From: Candidatus Methylobacter favarea
Lineage (GTDB): Bacteria; Pseudomonadota; Gammaproteobacteria; Methylococcales; Methylomonadaceae
Length of the DNA stretch: 53,785 nucleotides
Assembly (NCBI RefSeq): GCF_902806695.1
Contig: NZ_CADCXN010000050.1
Span: 1 to 53,785, forward strand
Reading direction: 5' to 3'
Positions within the stretch are counted from its first letter, which is position 1, and each line of letters begins with the position of its first letter. The position numbers and the translations under genes were made by a program. Below are positions 34,178 to 42,594 of the stretch, one piece after another. The notes below the pieces were generated by a model. The model was not told the origin of the DNA. It did no database searches and saw nothing but the letters and a program-made list of their open reading frames with translations.

Positions 34178-36304
34178 ATGATAATTGTTTTAGCTTATTG
34201 TGCTGTGTTATTAAGCCTTGCTTCCGGATTTGTGGCGCTGCTGATGAATCAGCGCTCCATTCTGCTGAAATTCAGTCGCTCTTGGTTTAAAAAGTATCCC
34301 CCCGGCGATGCACAGTATGCACGCCTGATTAATAGCAACCTGAAAGAGAGGCGTTTTTCCCATTTGCTCAGGCTGGCTGTATTTGCTCTATTAGGCTTGT
34401 CTGGTCTTTTTGCAATCCTGGCTGGCATAAGCGTGCTGATCAGTAAAGAAATTATTACCGATCAAATCGGTTTGGGTTTGCCTTGGCTATCCTGGCATGT
34501 CCGCTTTGACAGTTTGTCCGGTTTTTTCTTTTTAATCGTCGGTATTGCTGTCGGCGCCGTCGGTTTTTATGGCCCCGGTTATGTTCATGCTTATGCCGAA
34601 AAGCAACATCCTTTTGCCGCCCTGGGTCTGTTTACCGGATTGTTTGTTTCCGGCATGTTGCTGGTATTGCTGGCCGATGATGCCTTCTTTTTCATGATCG
34701 CCTGGGAATTGATGTCGGTCGCCAGTTATTTTCTGGTGGCCTTTCAGCACGAAAATCCCGCCAATCGCCGCGCTGCATTTTTGTACTTATTGATGGCAGA
34801 GGTCGGTGCCCTGGCCATTATTCTTAGTTTTGGCGTACTGGCCAGTTTCACGGATGGGTTTACTTTTGATGCCCTGCGTGAGGCTAAATTATCAACTACC
34901 TGGGCGAGTATTGCTTTTGCACTGGCCTTGCTGGGATTCGGCATGAAGGCAGGGATTGTTCCGGTACATGTCTGGTTGCCGGAAGCCCATCCGGTGGCGC
35001 CCTCGCATATTTCCGCATTAATGAGCGGCGTGATGCTGAAAATTGCCCTGTATGGACTGATCCGTTTTTGTTTTGATTTACTGGCTGAGGTGCTGTGGCA
35101 ATGGGGGGTAGTGCTATTAATTGCCGGTACCGTTTCAGCGCTGGGCGGTATTTTATATGCCCTGATGCAAACCAATCTAAAACGGCTTTTAGCTTACAGC
35201 TCCGTTGAAAATATCGGCATTATTTTTATGGTAATGGGTTTGACCATGATTTTTATGGCAAACGGTCAGCCGCAATTGGCGGCACTGGGTTTCCTGGCCG
35301 CATTATTGCATGCCTTCAATCATGCGCTATTCAAGAATTTACTGTTTCTCGGAGCCGGCATTATTCAGCATCAGACGCATGAGTTGAATATTGACATGAT
35401 GGGCGGCCTCATTAAACGCATGCCGCAAACCAGCATGTTATTTTTGATAGGTTGTATGAGCATTTCCGGCTTACCGCTTTTTAACGGCTTTGTTTCAGAA
35501 TGGCTGTCTTTTCAGACCGCCTTGCAGGTCGATGTGCTGGATAATGGCGTGTTGCGCAGTCTGATTCCTGTCGCCGCCGCCGCTTTAGCCCTGACAGCAG
35601 CGTTGGCGTCGGCGTGTTTTGTCAAGGTGTTCGGCATGATGTTTTTGGGAAGATCACGTTCGCGTAACAGCGATAAAGCGCATGAAGTCAAAGATAAAGG
35701 GATGCTGGCCGGACCTGGATTGCTGGCGGGTCTTTGCTTTTTATTTGGAATTTTCCCAGGCGTGATTATTAGCCTGATCAATGATGTCGCCGCCCAGCTA
35801 TTAGGACAAGCCTTGCCTAATGATTCCGCTTTGGGTTGGTTGTGGCTGGCGCCGGTCTCAGCCGAGCACGCGTCTTATTCACCCCCGCTGGTGCTGATAG
35901 GGGCGCTCATTGCTGTCGGTATCAGCGTTTGGTATTTACAGCGTAATCCGGCAACCGTCATGCGCAGGGCAGAACCCTGGGATTGCGGTTTTGGCGGCTT
36001 GACACCGCGTATGCAATATAATTGTAATGCTTTTAGCATGCCTATCCGGCGTATTTTCGCCAAGGTCTGGATTATTGACGAGCAGATCGACAAGGACATG
36101 CAAGGTGCGATGAATCAGAATACCGCGGCAATTCGTTATCAATTACAGGTGCAGGATCATAGCTGGCCAAGGCTGTATCAACCGATTGAACATGGGGTAA
36201 ACAAACTAGCCAAATTAGTGGGACGTATTCAAACGGGAAATATCCGGGTCTATCTGGGCTATTCGTTCGTGACGTTAATTATTATGTTATGGGTGATCAG
36301 CTAA
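34178..36304 (+). CDS. hyfB: Hydrogenase-4 subunit B-like / NuoL-like proton pump
   Basis: The 708-residue polytopic membrane protein belongs to the NuoL/MrpA family (PF00361). Pump residues of the family are present: the glutamate of WELMSVASYFLVAF and the lysines of GFGMKAGIVPVHVWLPEAHP and SGVMLKIALYGLIRF. A C-terminal extension with LYQPIEHGVNKLAKLVGRIQ and a last membrane helix follows. It begins a set of Hyf homologues (B, C, E, F, G, I). In E. coli HyfB is part of the proton-translocating arm of hydrogenase 4; here the complex lacks a [NiFe] active site, so the name reflects ancestry only. Confidence 0.9.
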   Translation: MIIVLAYCAVLLSLASGFVALLMNQRSILLKFSRSWFKKYPPGDAQYARLINSNLKERRFSHLLRLAVFALLGLSGLFAILAGISVLISKEIITDQIGLGLPWLSWHVRFDSLSGFFFLIVGIAVGAVGFYGPGYVHAYAEKQHPFAALGLFTGLFVSGMLLVLLADDAFFFMIAWELMSVASYFLVAFQHENPANRRAAFLYLLMAEVGALAIILSFGVLASFTDGFTFDALREAKLSTTWASIAFALALLGFGMKAGIVPVHVWLPEAHPVAPSHISALMSGVMLKIALYGLIRFCFDLLAEVLWQWGVVLLIAGTVSALGGILYALMQTNLKRLLAYSSVENIGIIFMVMGLTMIFMANGQPQLAALGFLAALLHAFNHALFKNLLFLGAGIIQHQTHELNIDMMGGLIKRMPQTSMLFLIGCMSISGLPLFNGFVSEWLSFQTALQVDVLDNGVLRSLIPVAAAALALTAALASACFVKVFGMMFLGRSRSRNSDKAHEVKDKGMLAGPGLLAGLCFLFGIFPGVIISLINDVAAQLLGQALPNDSALGWLWLAPVSAEHASYSPPLVLIGALIAVGISVWYLQRNPATVMRRAEPWDCGFGGLTPRMQYNCNAFSMPIRRIFAKVWIIDEQIDKDMQGAMNQNTAAIRYQLQVQDHSWPRLYQPIEHGVNKLAKLVGRIQTGNIRVYLGYSFVTLIIMLWVIS

Positions 36305-37248
36305 TGAACTGGTTAATAGCAGTTATTCAAACTTCACTGTTTGCGGCGCTGGCGCCTTTGCTGGCGGGCTGGATCAAATGGTGCAAATGCCGCCTGCAAA
36401 ACCGCAAAGCGCCGTCACTTTTTCAGCCTTATCGAGACTTGATCAAGTTAACCAATAAACAACCCGTGGTTGCAGAACAGGCTTCGTGGCTGTTTACTAT
36501 CGCGCCGTATATCGTTTTTTCGGCAACGGTGCTGGCAGCTTCCATTGTGCCGTTGATTGCGGTTGATTTACCCACCTCTGCCAGCGCTGATGTGATTGTC
36601 ATGGTGGGTTTTTTTGCTTTTGCCCGCTTTTTTCTGGCCTTGGCGGGACTGGATATTGGCACTGCATTCGGCGGCATGGGCTCATCGCGGGAAATGACTA
36701 TTTCCTCCTTGGCCGAACCTGCGATGTTGATGGCAATTTTTACCCTGACGATGACCGCATCAACCACTAATTTATCGGTCGCAATCAGTCATGTGCTCAA
36801 TGACGGGCTGGTGCTGCGTCCTTCGTTTGTATTTGCATTGTTTGCTCTGATTATCGTGGCTATCGCTGAAACCGGGCGTGTTCCTGTCGACAATCCGGCA
36901 ACGCATCTGGAGCTGACCATGATTCATGAAGCCATGATTCTTGAATACAGCGGCCGGCATCTGGCGCTGATCGAATGGGCCAGCCAGCTGAAATTGATGC
37001 TGTATGGCGTATTGATCGCGAATATTTTTTTCCCGTGGGGCATCGCTGAAACCTTTAGCGCTAAGGCCTTAGGTTATGGTTTGCTGGCGATTTTTGGCAA
37101 ACTCACAGTTTTAGCCATATTACTCGCAGTTTCGGAGACGCTGCTAGCCAAGATGCGTTTGTTCAGAGTGCAGGAGTACCTCGGTTTTGCCTATTTGTTA
37201 GGCGTGCTGGGACTGTTGAGCTACATTATTCTGGAGGCATCAAGATGA
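36304..37248 (+). CDS. hyfC: Hydrogenase-4 subunit C-like / NuoH-like membrane subunit
   Basis: I start at ATG 36304, overlapping the hyfB stop by one base, instead of the upstream in-frame GTG or ATG. The 314-residue membrane protein is a NuoH/HycD homologue. It retains the conserved DNPATHLELTMIHEAMILEY loop and the RDLIKLTNKQPV segment, which in complex I contact the electron-transfer arm and the quinone-like cavity. About eight hydrophobic segments are visible. It anchors the soluble HyfG/HyfI part to the pump subunits. Confidence 0.92.
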   Translation: MNWLIAVIQTSLFAALAPLLAGWIKWCKCRLQNRKAPSLFQPYRDLIKLTNKQPVVAEQASWLFTIAPYIVFSATVLAASIVPLIAVDLPTSASADVIVMVGFFAFARFFLALAGLDIGTAFGGMGSSREMTISSLAEPAMLMAIFTLTMTASTTNLSVAISHVLNDGLVLRPSFVFALFALIIVAIAETGRVPVDNPATHLELTMIHEAMILEYSGRHLALIEWASQLKLMLYGVLIANIFFPWGIAETFSAKALGYGLLAIFGKLTVLAILLAVSETLLAKMRLFRVQEYLGFAYLLGVLGLLSYIILEASR

Positions 37249-37260
37249 TTAGCTGCCATC

Positions 37261-37318
37261 GTTGGGTTAAGTTAACCTTATCCCAACCTGTCAATGCTGT
37301 AGGAGCGAATTCATTCCC
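37261..37318 (+). repeat. REP-like palindromic insertion between hyfC and hyfE
   Basis: GTTGGGTTAAG at 37261-37271 and CTTATCCCAAC at 37277-37287 form a hairpin with one mismatch. Shortly after comes TGTAGGAGCGAATTCATTCCC (37298-37318 region), which resembles the core of gammaproteobacterial REP elements. The element fills most of the 140-base gap in an otherwise tightly packed operon. Confidence 0.5.
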
Positions 37319-37388
37319 ACCACTGGGTGACTAAAGTAGCCCTGCAACGCACCCCCTTCACACAATTCATTTATAAAGCGAGCAAACA

Positions 37389-38066
37389 GTGACCATTGAA
37401 CAACAGGATTTTTATACGCAGACCATTTTATCGTTGGCTGCATTGGTGGGTCTCACCTCTTTTCTTATGTTGGGACAAGGACGCTTGTTGCGGCTGATCT
37501 TTGTCTTTGCCGTGCAAGGCTTGTTATTAACCTTGACTACGGCATTGGCCGCTTACAGCTTGAATAATCCTCATCTGTATATTTCCGCCGTACTGAATTT
37601 GGTGCTGAAAGTCATCTTCATCCCCTGGATGCTGCGGCGTGAAGTCATACAAATGAATACTCACCGGGATATTGAAGCCTTAAACAACAATACCATGGTA
37701 ATGCTGGGCGGCGCGAGTCTGATGGTATTCAGTTATTATGTCCTGCATCCTATTGTGCAGACGACATCACCGGTCATGCTCAATGCCTTGGCGCTCAGTC
37801 TTTCTGTCGTGTTGCTGGGTATGCTGTTAATGATCTCGCACAGGCAGGCTGTGGCTCATGTTGTCGGCTTTATGTCAATAGAAAACGGGCTGTTTTTTGC
37901 CGCTATCGTGGCCACTAAAGGCATGCCGATGGTGGTTGAGCTGGGAGTTGCCTTTGACGTACTGGTTGCGGCGGTGCTGTTCGGTATTTTCTTTTTTCAC
38001 ATACGCACCAGTATTGATTCACTGGATGTCGATCTGTTAAATAAATTGCACGAGGTGGATAAATGA
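37389..38066 (+). CDS. hyfE: Hydrogenase-4 subunit E-like membrane protein
   Basis: The 225-residue protein has six to seven hydrophobic segments and the HyfE family pattern: an N-terminal NuoK-like half (LTTALAAYSLNNPHLYISAV, LVLKVIFIPWMLRR) and a second half with GFMSIENGLFFAAIVATKGMP, where the glutamate of the IENG motif corresponds to an NuoK pump residue. The start codon is GTG 37389 without a strong ribosome site. It overlaps the next gene by four bases and is separated from hyfC by a REP-like element. Confidence 0.9.
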   Translation: MTIEQQDFYTQTILSLAALVGLTSFLMLGQGRLLRLIFVFAVQGLLLTLTTALAAYSLNNPHLYISAVLNLVLKVIFIPWMLRREVIQMNTHRDIEALNNNTMVMLGGASLMVFSYYVLHPIVQTTSPVMLNALALSLSVVLLGMLLMISHRQAVAHVVGFMSIENGLFFAAIVATKGMPMVVELGVAFDVLVAAVLFGIFFFHIRTSIDSLDVDLLNKLHEVDK

Positions 38067-39526
38067 TTGCCGCCTATCTGGTATTACTGATTCCTTTTAT
38101 CGGCATTTTGTTTTTTGCTGTTTCCGGGCACAGGACTGATACCGGGAAACTAAATGTCAGATTTAACGCAGTCTGCCTGGCGGCCACTATCTGGCTGGCG
38201 ATAAATGTGCTTAATCAGGGCACTATTTTATCGCCCGGCAAAGCCTTTTTGATTGACCCGTTTAATGTTTATCTGATTGTACTGACTGCTTTTGTCGGTC
38301 TGACTACAGCGATTTTTTCCTCGCCCTATATGGCGCATGAAAAGGAGTTGGGCAAGCTGACGGATCAGCGCTTGAAGCTTTATTACTCGATGTACCAGGG
38401 CTTCATGCTAGCCATGTATCTGGTATTGACCACTAACAACATGGGCGTAATGTGGGTGGCGATGGAAGGCGCAACCTTAGCGACAGTATTGCTGGTTAGT
38501 TTATACCGTACCCCGGAATCAGTCGAAGCAGCCTGGAAATATTTTATTCTTTGTGGGGTCGGTATTGCGCAAGCGCTGTTTGGTACCATTTTATTGTACT
38601 ATGCGGCGGTGCAGGTCGGCGACGTCGAGAACTCCCTGCTGTGGTCGGTACTTTACGCTAATGCGGATAAATTAAATCCGGAAGTGCTTGCGATAGCCTT
38701 TGTTTTTATGCTGATAGGCTATGGCACAAAAATCGGTCTGGTGCCTTTGCATAACTGGTTGCCCGATGCCCATTCCGAAGGGCCAACGCCGATGTCGGCC
38801 GTGTTATCCGGTTTATTATTAAACGATGCCTTATACGCCGTGGTTCGTAACAAGATGCTGGTCGATGGAGCAAGCGATTCCAATATGGCCGGATTGCTGA
38901 TGATGGGCTTTGGTCTGATATCGTTTCTGGTGGCCGCATTTTTTTTGCACAGGCAGAAAGATATTAAAAGGCTGTTCAGTTATTCATCCATCGAGCACAT
39001 GGGCATGATGACCTTTGCTTTTGGCATAGGCGGTCCTCTGGCGACCTTTGCGGCATTGCTGCACATGACTGTGCATTCACTGACTAAATCAGCCATTTTT
39101 GTGACCGTCGGCCATGCGGCACAAGTGGCCGGCACCCAAAGCATGGATAAAATTCGCGGTTTGATTAAAACCCAGCCCAGGGTTGGCTGGGGACTTTTGA
39201 TTGGCACAATTGCCATCGCCGGCTTTCCTCCTTTTGGCGTATTTACCAGCGAGTTTCTGGTATTGCTGGCCACCATGCACAGTTATCCCTGGCTGACGCT
39301 GCCCCTGTTGATGGGTGTCGGCGTCGCCTTTGCCGGCCTGTTCAGGAATATACAACCAATGGTTTATGGCGACAAACCCGAAGGCCAGGTGCCGGTAAAA
39401 GCCAACCTTTGGCCGGTGATGATTCATCTGGGATTGGTATTGTGGCTGGGTCTGGCTATTCCCGATTTTCTGGCTAACTGGTTTTCCCAGGCTACCTTGT
39501 TAATTTCCGGGAGTACACCGTTATGA
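38063..39526 (+). CDS. hyfF: Hydrogenase-4 subunit F-like / NuoM-like proton pump
   Basis: This 487-residue membrane protein is a second PF00361 pump subunit. Family residues are visible: the glutamate in WVAMEGATLATVLLVSLYRT, the lysine in GYGTKIGLVPLHNWLPDAHS and the lysine in the FFLHRQKDIKRLFSYSSIEH segment. About 14 hydrophobic stretches fit the NuoM/HyfF type. It overlaps hyfE at its start and hyfG at its end by four bases each, so the three are coupled. Confidence 0.92.
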   Translation: MIAAYLVLLIPFIGILFFAVSGHRTDTGKLNVRFNAVCLAATIWLAINVLNQGTILSPGKAFLIDPFNVYLIVLTAFVGLTTAIFSSPYMAHEKELGKLTDQRLKLYYSMYQGFMLAMYLVLTTNNMGVMWVAMEGATLATVLLVSLYRTPESVEAAWKYFILCGVGIAQALFGTILLYYAAVQVGDVENSLLWSVLYANADKLNPEVLAIAFVFMLIGYGTKIGLVPLHNWLPDAHSEGPTPMSAVLSGLLLNDALYAVVRNKMLVDGASDSNMAGLLMMGFGLISFLVAAFFLHRQKDIKRLFSYSSIEHMGMMTFAFGIGGPLATFAALLHMTVHSLTKSAIFVTVGHAAQVAGTQSMDKIRGLIKTQPRVGWGLLIGTIAIAGFPPFGVFTSEFLVLLATMHSYPWLTLPLLMGVGVAFAGLFRNIQPMVYGDKPEGQVPVKANLWPVMIHLGLVLWLGLAIPDFLANWFSQATLLISGSTPL

Positions 39527-41100
39527 GTGCTTCAAACTGGACTACGGAGTTCTTGGACCAACTGCTTGATGCAACTATTGCCGTGGAACAGATCAGCCTG
39601 CCGTCAACAACCTTATGGCAAATCGAAAGCCAGCACTGGCAGCAATTCGCCACCCTTGCGATCCAGCAAAATATACGTTGGGCAGCGGGCTGGGCGGAAC
39701 ACTATCAGGAGCAGTTTTTTATCAATGCCTGTTTTGAAAAGCAGGGCCTCTATGTGTTGGTGCGGACTATTCTTAATGCTGTCAAACCTGAACTGCCGTC
39801 ACAGGCCGCCGTTTATCCCGCCGCCAACCGCAGTGAGCGCCATACCCAGGATATGTTCGGCATTAATTTTGTAGGGCATCCCGACAATCGCCGCTGGACG
39901 CGGCACAAGGCCTGGACTAAGCACCATAATCCGCTGCGCAAGGATTTTCCTGTTCAGGGCGAGCCGGAAGCCGTTACCCCCCCTGATATCGGTTATCCCT
40001 TTGTTAAAGCGTATGGGGCGGGGGTATATGAAATTCCGGTCGGCCCGGTCCATGCCGGGATTATCGAGCCGGGGCATTTTCGTTTTCAGGCTGTCGGCGA
40101 GATGATCCTGAATCTGGAAGAACGTCTCGGTTATGTGCATAAAGGTATCGAGAAAATCGCCGAAGGCAGAACGCCCGAGTCATTGGCGCGTCTGGCCGGA
40201 CGCGTCTCCGGCGATACCACGGTCGGGCATTGCTGGGCCGCCTGCAGGGCTATGGAGCAAGCCGCAGGCATTGAAATTCCGCCGCGCGCGGCCTTGATAC
40301 GCGGCATTCTGGCCGAGCGCGAACGCATTGCCAACCATCTGGGCGATATCGGCGCTATCTGCAATGATGTCGGCTTCGTCTTTGCGCAAATGCAGCTCAT
40401 GCGCTTGCGGGAACTGTGGCTGCGCAGCCAGGCAAAAACTTTCGGCCACCGCCTGTTAATGGATTGCATTATTCCGGGAGGGGTAAATTGCGACCTGCCG
40501 GAAGATGCTTGCCTGGTGATGGAACAGGAAATGATCCGCCTAAAAATTGAACTGGACGAGATACTGCTGGCAGTAGATATGGCTTCGTCATTGGAAGACC
40601 GGCTTTACACGGCTGGTTATCTGGCGCCGGAAATCGCTGCCGCCTTTGGCGCGTTGGGCTATGTCGGACGCGCGAGCGGCCAGAAAGTTGATGTGCGGCG
40701 CGATGCCCCTTATGCACCCTATGATCAAGTAACGTTTAAAGTGCCGCTGGAAAAACAGGGCGATATCGCTTCCAGATTCTGGATGAGAAGCAAGGAAATC
40801 GATGCCGCTTTAAAACTGATCAAACAATTTATAGGCTTACTGTCTCCGGGAGACCTGCTCGCCGATTGGAAAACACCGCTGCCGGGTAGTGAGGGATTGG
40901 GGATTATCGAGGGCTGGCGCGGTGAAATCATCGCCTATATTCGCTTCGATAGCGACAGTAAAATCGCCCGTTTTTATCCGCGCGATCCCAGCGCGGTCAA
41001 CTGGCCAGTGCTGGAAAAACTGGTGCTGAATAATATCGTGCCCGATTTCCCTGTCTGTAACAAATCCGTGAACGGCTCGTATTCAGGTAACGATTTATAG
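39523..41100 (+). CDS. hyfG: HyfG-like large subunit lacking [NiFe] ligands
   Basis: The 525-residue protein fuses an N-terminal NuoC-like 30-kDa domain (SERHTQDMFGINFVGHPDNR at about 104-123) to a NuoD/hydrogenase large-subunit domain. A true HycE/HyfG has two CxxC pairs that hold [NiFe]. Here the N-terminal site after GYVHKGIEKIAEGR reads SGDT at residues 229-232, and the C-terminus reads PDFPVCNKS with a lone Cys512. The subunit therefore cannot bind [NiFe] in the known way and is not a hydrogenase. Complex I NuoD also lacks these cysteines and binds quinone, so a quinone-like or unknown substrate is possible. The name indicates homology only. Confidence 0.88.
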   Translation: MSASNWTTEFLDQLLDATIAVEQISLPSTTLWQIESQHWQQFATLAIQQNIRWAAGWAEHYQEQFFINACFEKQGLYVLVRTILNAVKPELPSQAAVYPAANRSERHTQDMFGINFVGHPDNRRWTRHKAWTKHHNPLRKDFPVQGEPEAVTPPDIGYPFVKAYGAGVYEIPVGPVHAGIIEPGHFRFQAVGEMILNLEERLGYVHKGIEKIAEGRTPESLARLAGRVSGDTTVGHCWAACRAMEQAAGIEIPPRAALIRGILAERERIANHLGDIGAICNDVGFVFAQMQLMRLRELWLRSQAKTFGHRLLMDCIIPGGVNCDLPEDACLVMEQEMIRLKIELDEILLAVDMASSLEDRLYTAGYLAPEIAAAFGALGYVGRASGQKVDVRRDAPYAPYDQVTFKVPLEKQGDIASRFWMRSKEIDAALKLIKQFIGLLSPGDLLADWKTPLPGSEGLGIIEGWRGEIIAYIRFDSDSKIARFYPRDPSAVNWPVLEKLVLNNIVPDFPVCNKSVNGSYSGNDL

Positions 41101-41109
41101 GAAAGATAA

Positions 41110-41616
41110 ATGCTGAGACTTTTTAATAAAATCCGGAAAACCGGCGTCGTAACGGAAACCTTTAAAGCTCCCACAGATGACGAACTGGAGCAATTGGGCA
41201 TTGAGATTAAAAAACACATAGACAGGAAATTTTCCGGCAGTATTGCGCTGCGCGCAGTCGATGCCGGTTCATGCAATGGCTGCGAACTGGAAATACATGC
41301 CCTGAATAATCCTTTTTATGACATAGAACGCTTCGGCATCCATTTTGTCGCCTCGCCGCGTCATGCCGATGTGCTGCTCGTGACCGGACCTGTGTCGCGG
41401 CATATGCAAACCGCATTGCTGCGTACTTACGAAGCAACGCCGAACCCGAAATGGGTCGTTGCGGTGGGCGATTGCGCCGCCTGCGGCGGTGAATTCGGCA
41501 TCTCATATGCGAGCTGCGGCGCCGTATCGAATGTCATCCCCGTGGATGTAGTCATTCAGGGATGTCCGCCTACGCCGCTGGCGTTAATGAAAGGATTGCT
41601 GGGTTTGATTAAATAA
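41110..41616 (+). CDS. hyfI: HyfI-like / NuoB-like iron-sulfur subunit
   Basis: The 168-residue protein matches the small hydrogenase/NuoB subunit. Likely [4Fe-4S] ligands are kept: Cys55 and Cys58 in GSCNGCELE, Cys122 in GDCAACGGEFG and Cys152 in QGCPPTP. An N-terminal extension of about 40 residues precedes the domain. It begins nine bases after hyfG. With the cluster intact and the [NiFe] site gone in HyfG, electrons can still reach the HyfG-HyfC junction. No HyfA or HyfH ferredoxin-like gene is nearby, so the electron donor is unknown. Confidence 0.9.
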   Translation: MLRLFNKIRKTGVVTETFKAPTDDELEQLGIEIKKHIDRKFSGSIALRAVDAGSCNGCELEIHALNNPFYDIERFGIHFVASPRHADVLLVTGPVSRHMQTALLRTYEATPNPKWVVAVGDCAACGGEFGISYASCGAVSNVIPVDVVIQGCPPTPLALMKGLLGLIK

Positions 41617-41720
41617 GGCTGGTTAAATAACTCAAAACTAACCGCTGCCAATCTAACAGGCGTTAAATAATTGATAAGGTTTTGACTCCCCAATACTTTA
41701 ATCCGGAAAAGGCAAAATAT

Positions 41721-42443
41721 ATGGCGACGAAAAAAATAAGAAGGGCGCTCATGGCATCACTTATGAGCTTTGTCAGTCTGCTATCTACCGCGGTAATAGC
41801 GGATGATTTGTTTCAGGACGCCGGCAGTTGGCTGCAAGTGGTCGGCGAAGGCAGTTTGAAAATGATTGACCCCGGCCTTGAAAAAGGCCGACTCTGGCTG
41901 GAAGGTCAATCCCGCTTTGATGATGACTGGGGCCACTGGTATCAAGGCATGGTGCGCGCTGCGGTGGGTTATTCGCTCAGCGACCGGGCCACAATCTGGG
42001 CGGGTTATACTTGGCTGCCTACCCAAAATGTGGGCCATCCGTATGTAGCTCAGCAGGATGCATGGCCGGCGTTCCGCTATATCTTACCTACCAGCGTCGG
42101 TACGGTTACCTTTAGAACCATGATTGAAACTAATTTCTTGCCAGGCAATGGGAATGATGTCCGGGTGCGTCCGCGCCAGATGCTTCGATTCATGCACCCT
42201 CTTGAGTCCGAACCGCGTTTGAGCCTGATCACCTGGGATGAAGTTTTCGTGCGCGCCAACACGACACCTGCCGGCGGCCAAGCCGGCTTCGATCAAAACC
42301 GCGCCTTTGCGGGTCTTGGCTGGACTTTCAATAAAAGCTTCCGAGCCGAAGCAGGATACCTCAATCAATATCTTGATGACGCCACCCATGCCAATAATAC
42401 TATGCATCATCTGATTATGGGCTCGCTATATATTAATTTTTAA
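41721..42443 (+). CDS. DUF2490 outer-membrane-type protein
   Basis: From ATG 41721 (AAGG upstream, signal peptide MATKKIRRALMASLMSFVSL ending AVIA) the product is about 240 residues. It fits DUF2490: GRLWLEGQSRFDDDWG, RPRQMLRFMHPL, ITWDEVFVRANTT and a late FDQNRAFAGLGWTFNK, with a final aromatic strand ending YINF. The alternating strand pattern and terminal phenylalanine indicate an outer-membrane beta-barrel. Function is unknown. It lies between the hyf genes and the kinase/regulator pair on the same strand, so it may be part of the same regulated unit. Confidence 0.82.
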   Translation: MATKKIRRALMASLMSFVSLLSTAVIADDLFQDAGSWLQVVGEGSLKMIDPGLEKGRLWLEGQSRFDDDWGHWYQGMVRAAVGYSLSDRATIWAGYTWLPTQNVGHPYVAQQDAWPAFRYILPTSVGTVTFRTMIETNFLPGNGNDVRVRPRQMLRFMHPLESEPRLSLITWDEVFVRANTTPAGGQAGFDQNRAFAGLGWTFNKSFRAEAGYLNQYLDDATHANNTMHHLIMGSLYINF

Positions 42444-42594
42444 TCCATCTGTATCTCGATGATATATATGTCCAACTATAGCATAAGCGTTAATATAGAC
42501 CTTGAAAGCAAAAACTATCTTTTATGAATCCGGCAATTATCGAAAAAATTTTCTACTCTACAAAAGCTTATATTCAACTTTTCTCAAGAAGCGA

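Noticed and set aside
39523-41616. A functional [NiFe] hydrogenase or formate hydrogenlyase
   Set aside because: HyfG lacks both CxxC pairs needed for [NiFe], and no maturation, formate dehydrogenase or ferredoxin-subunit genes are present.
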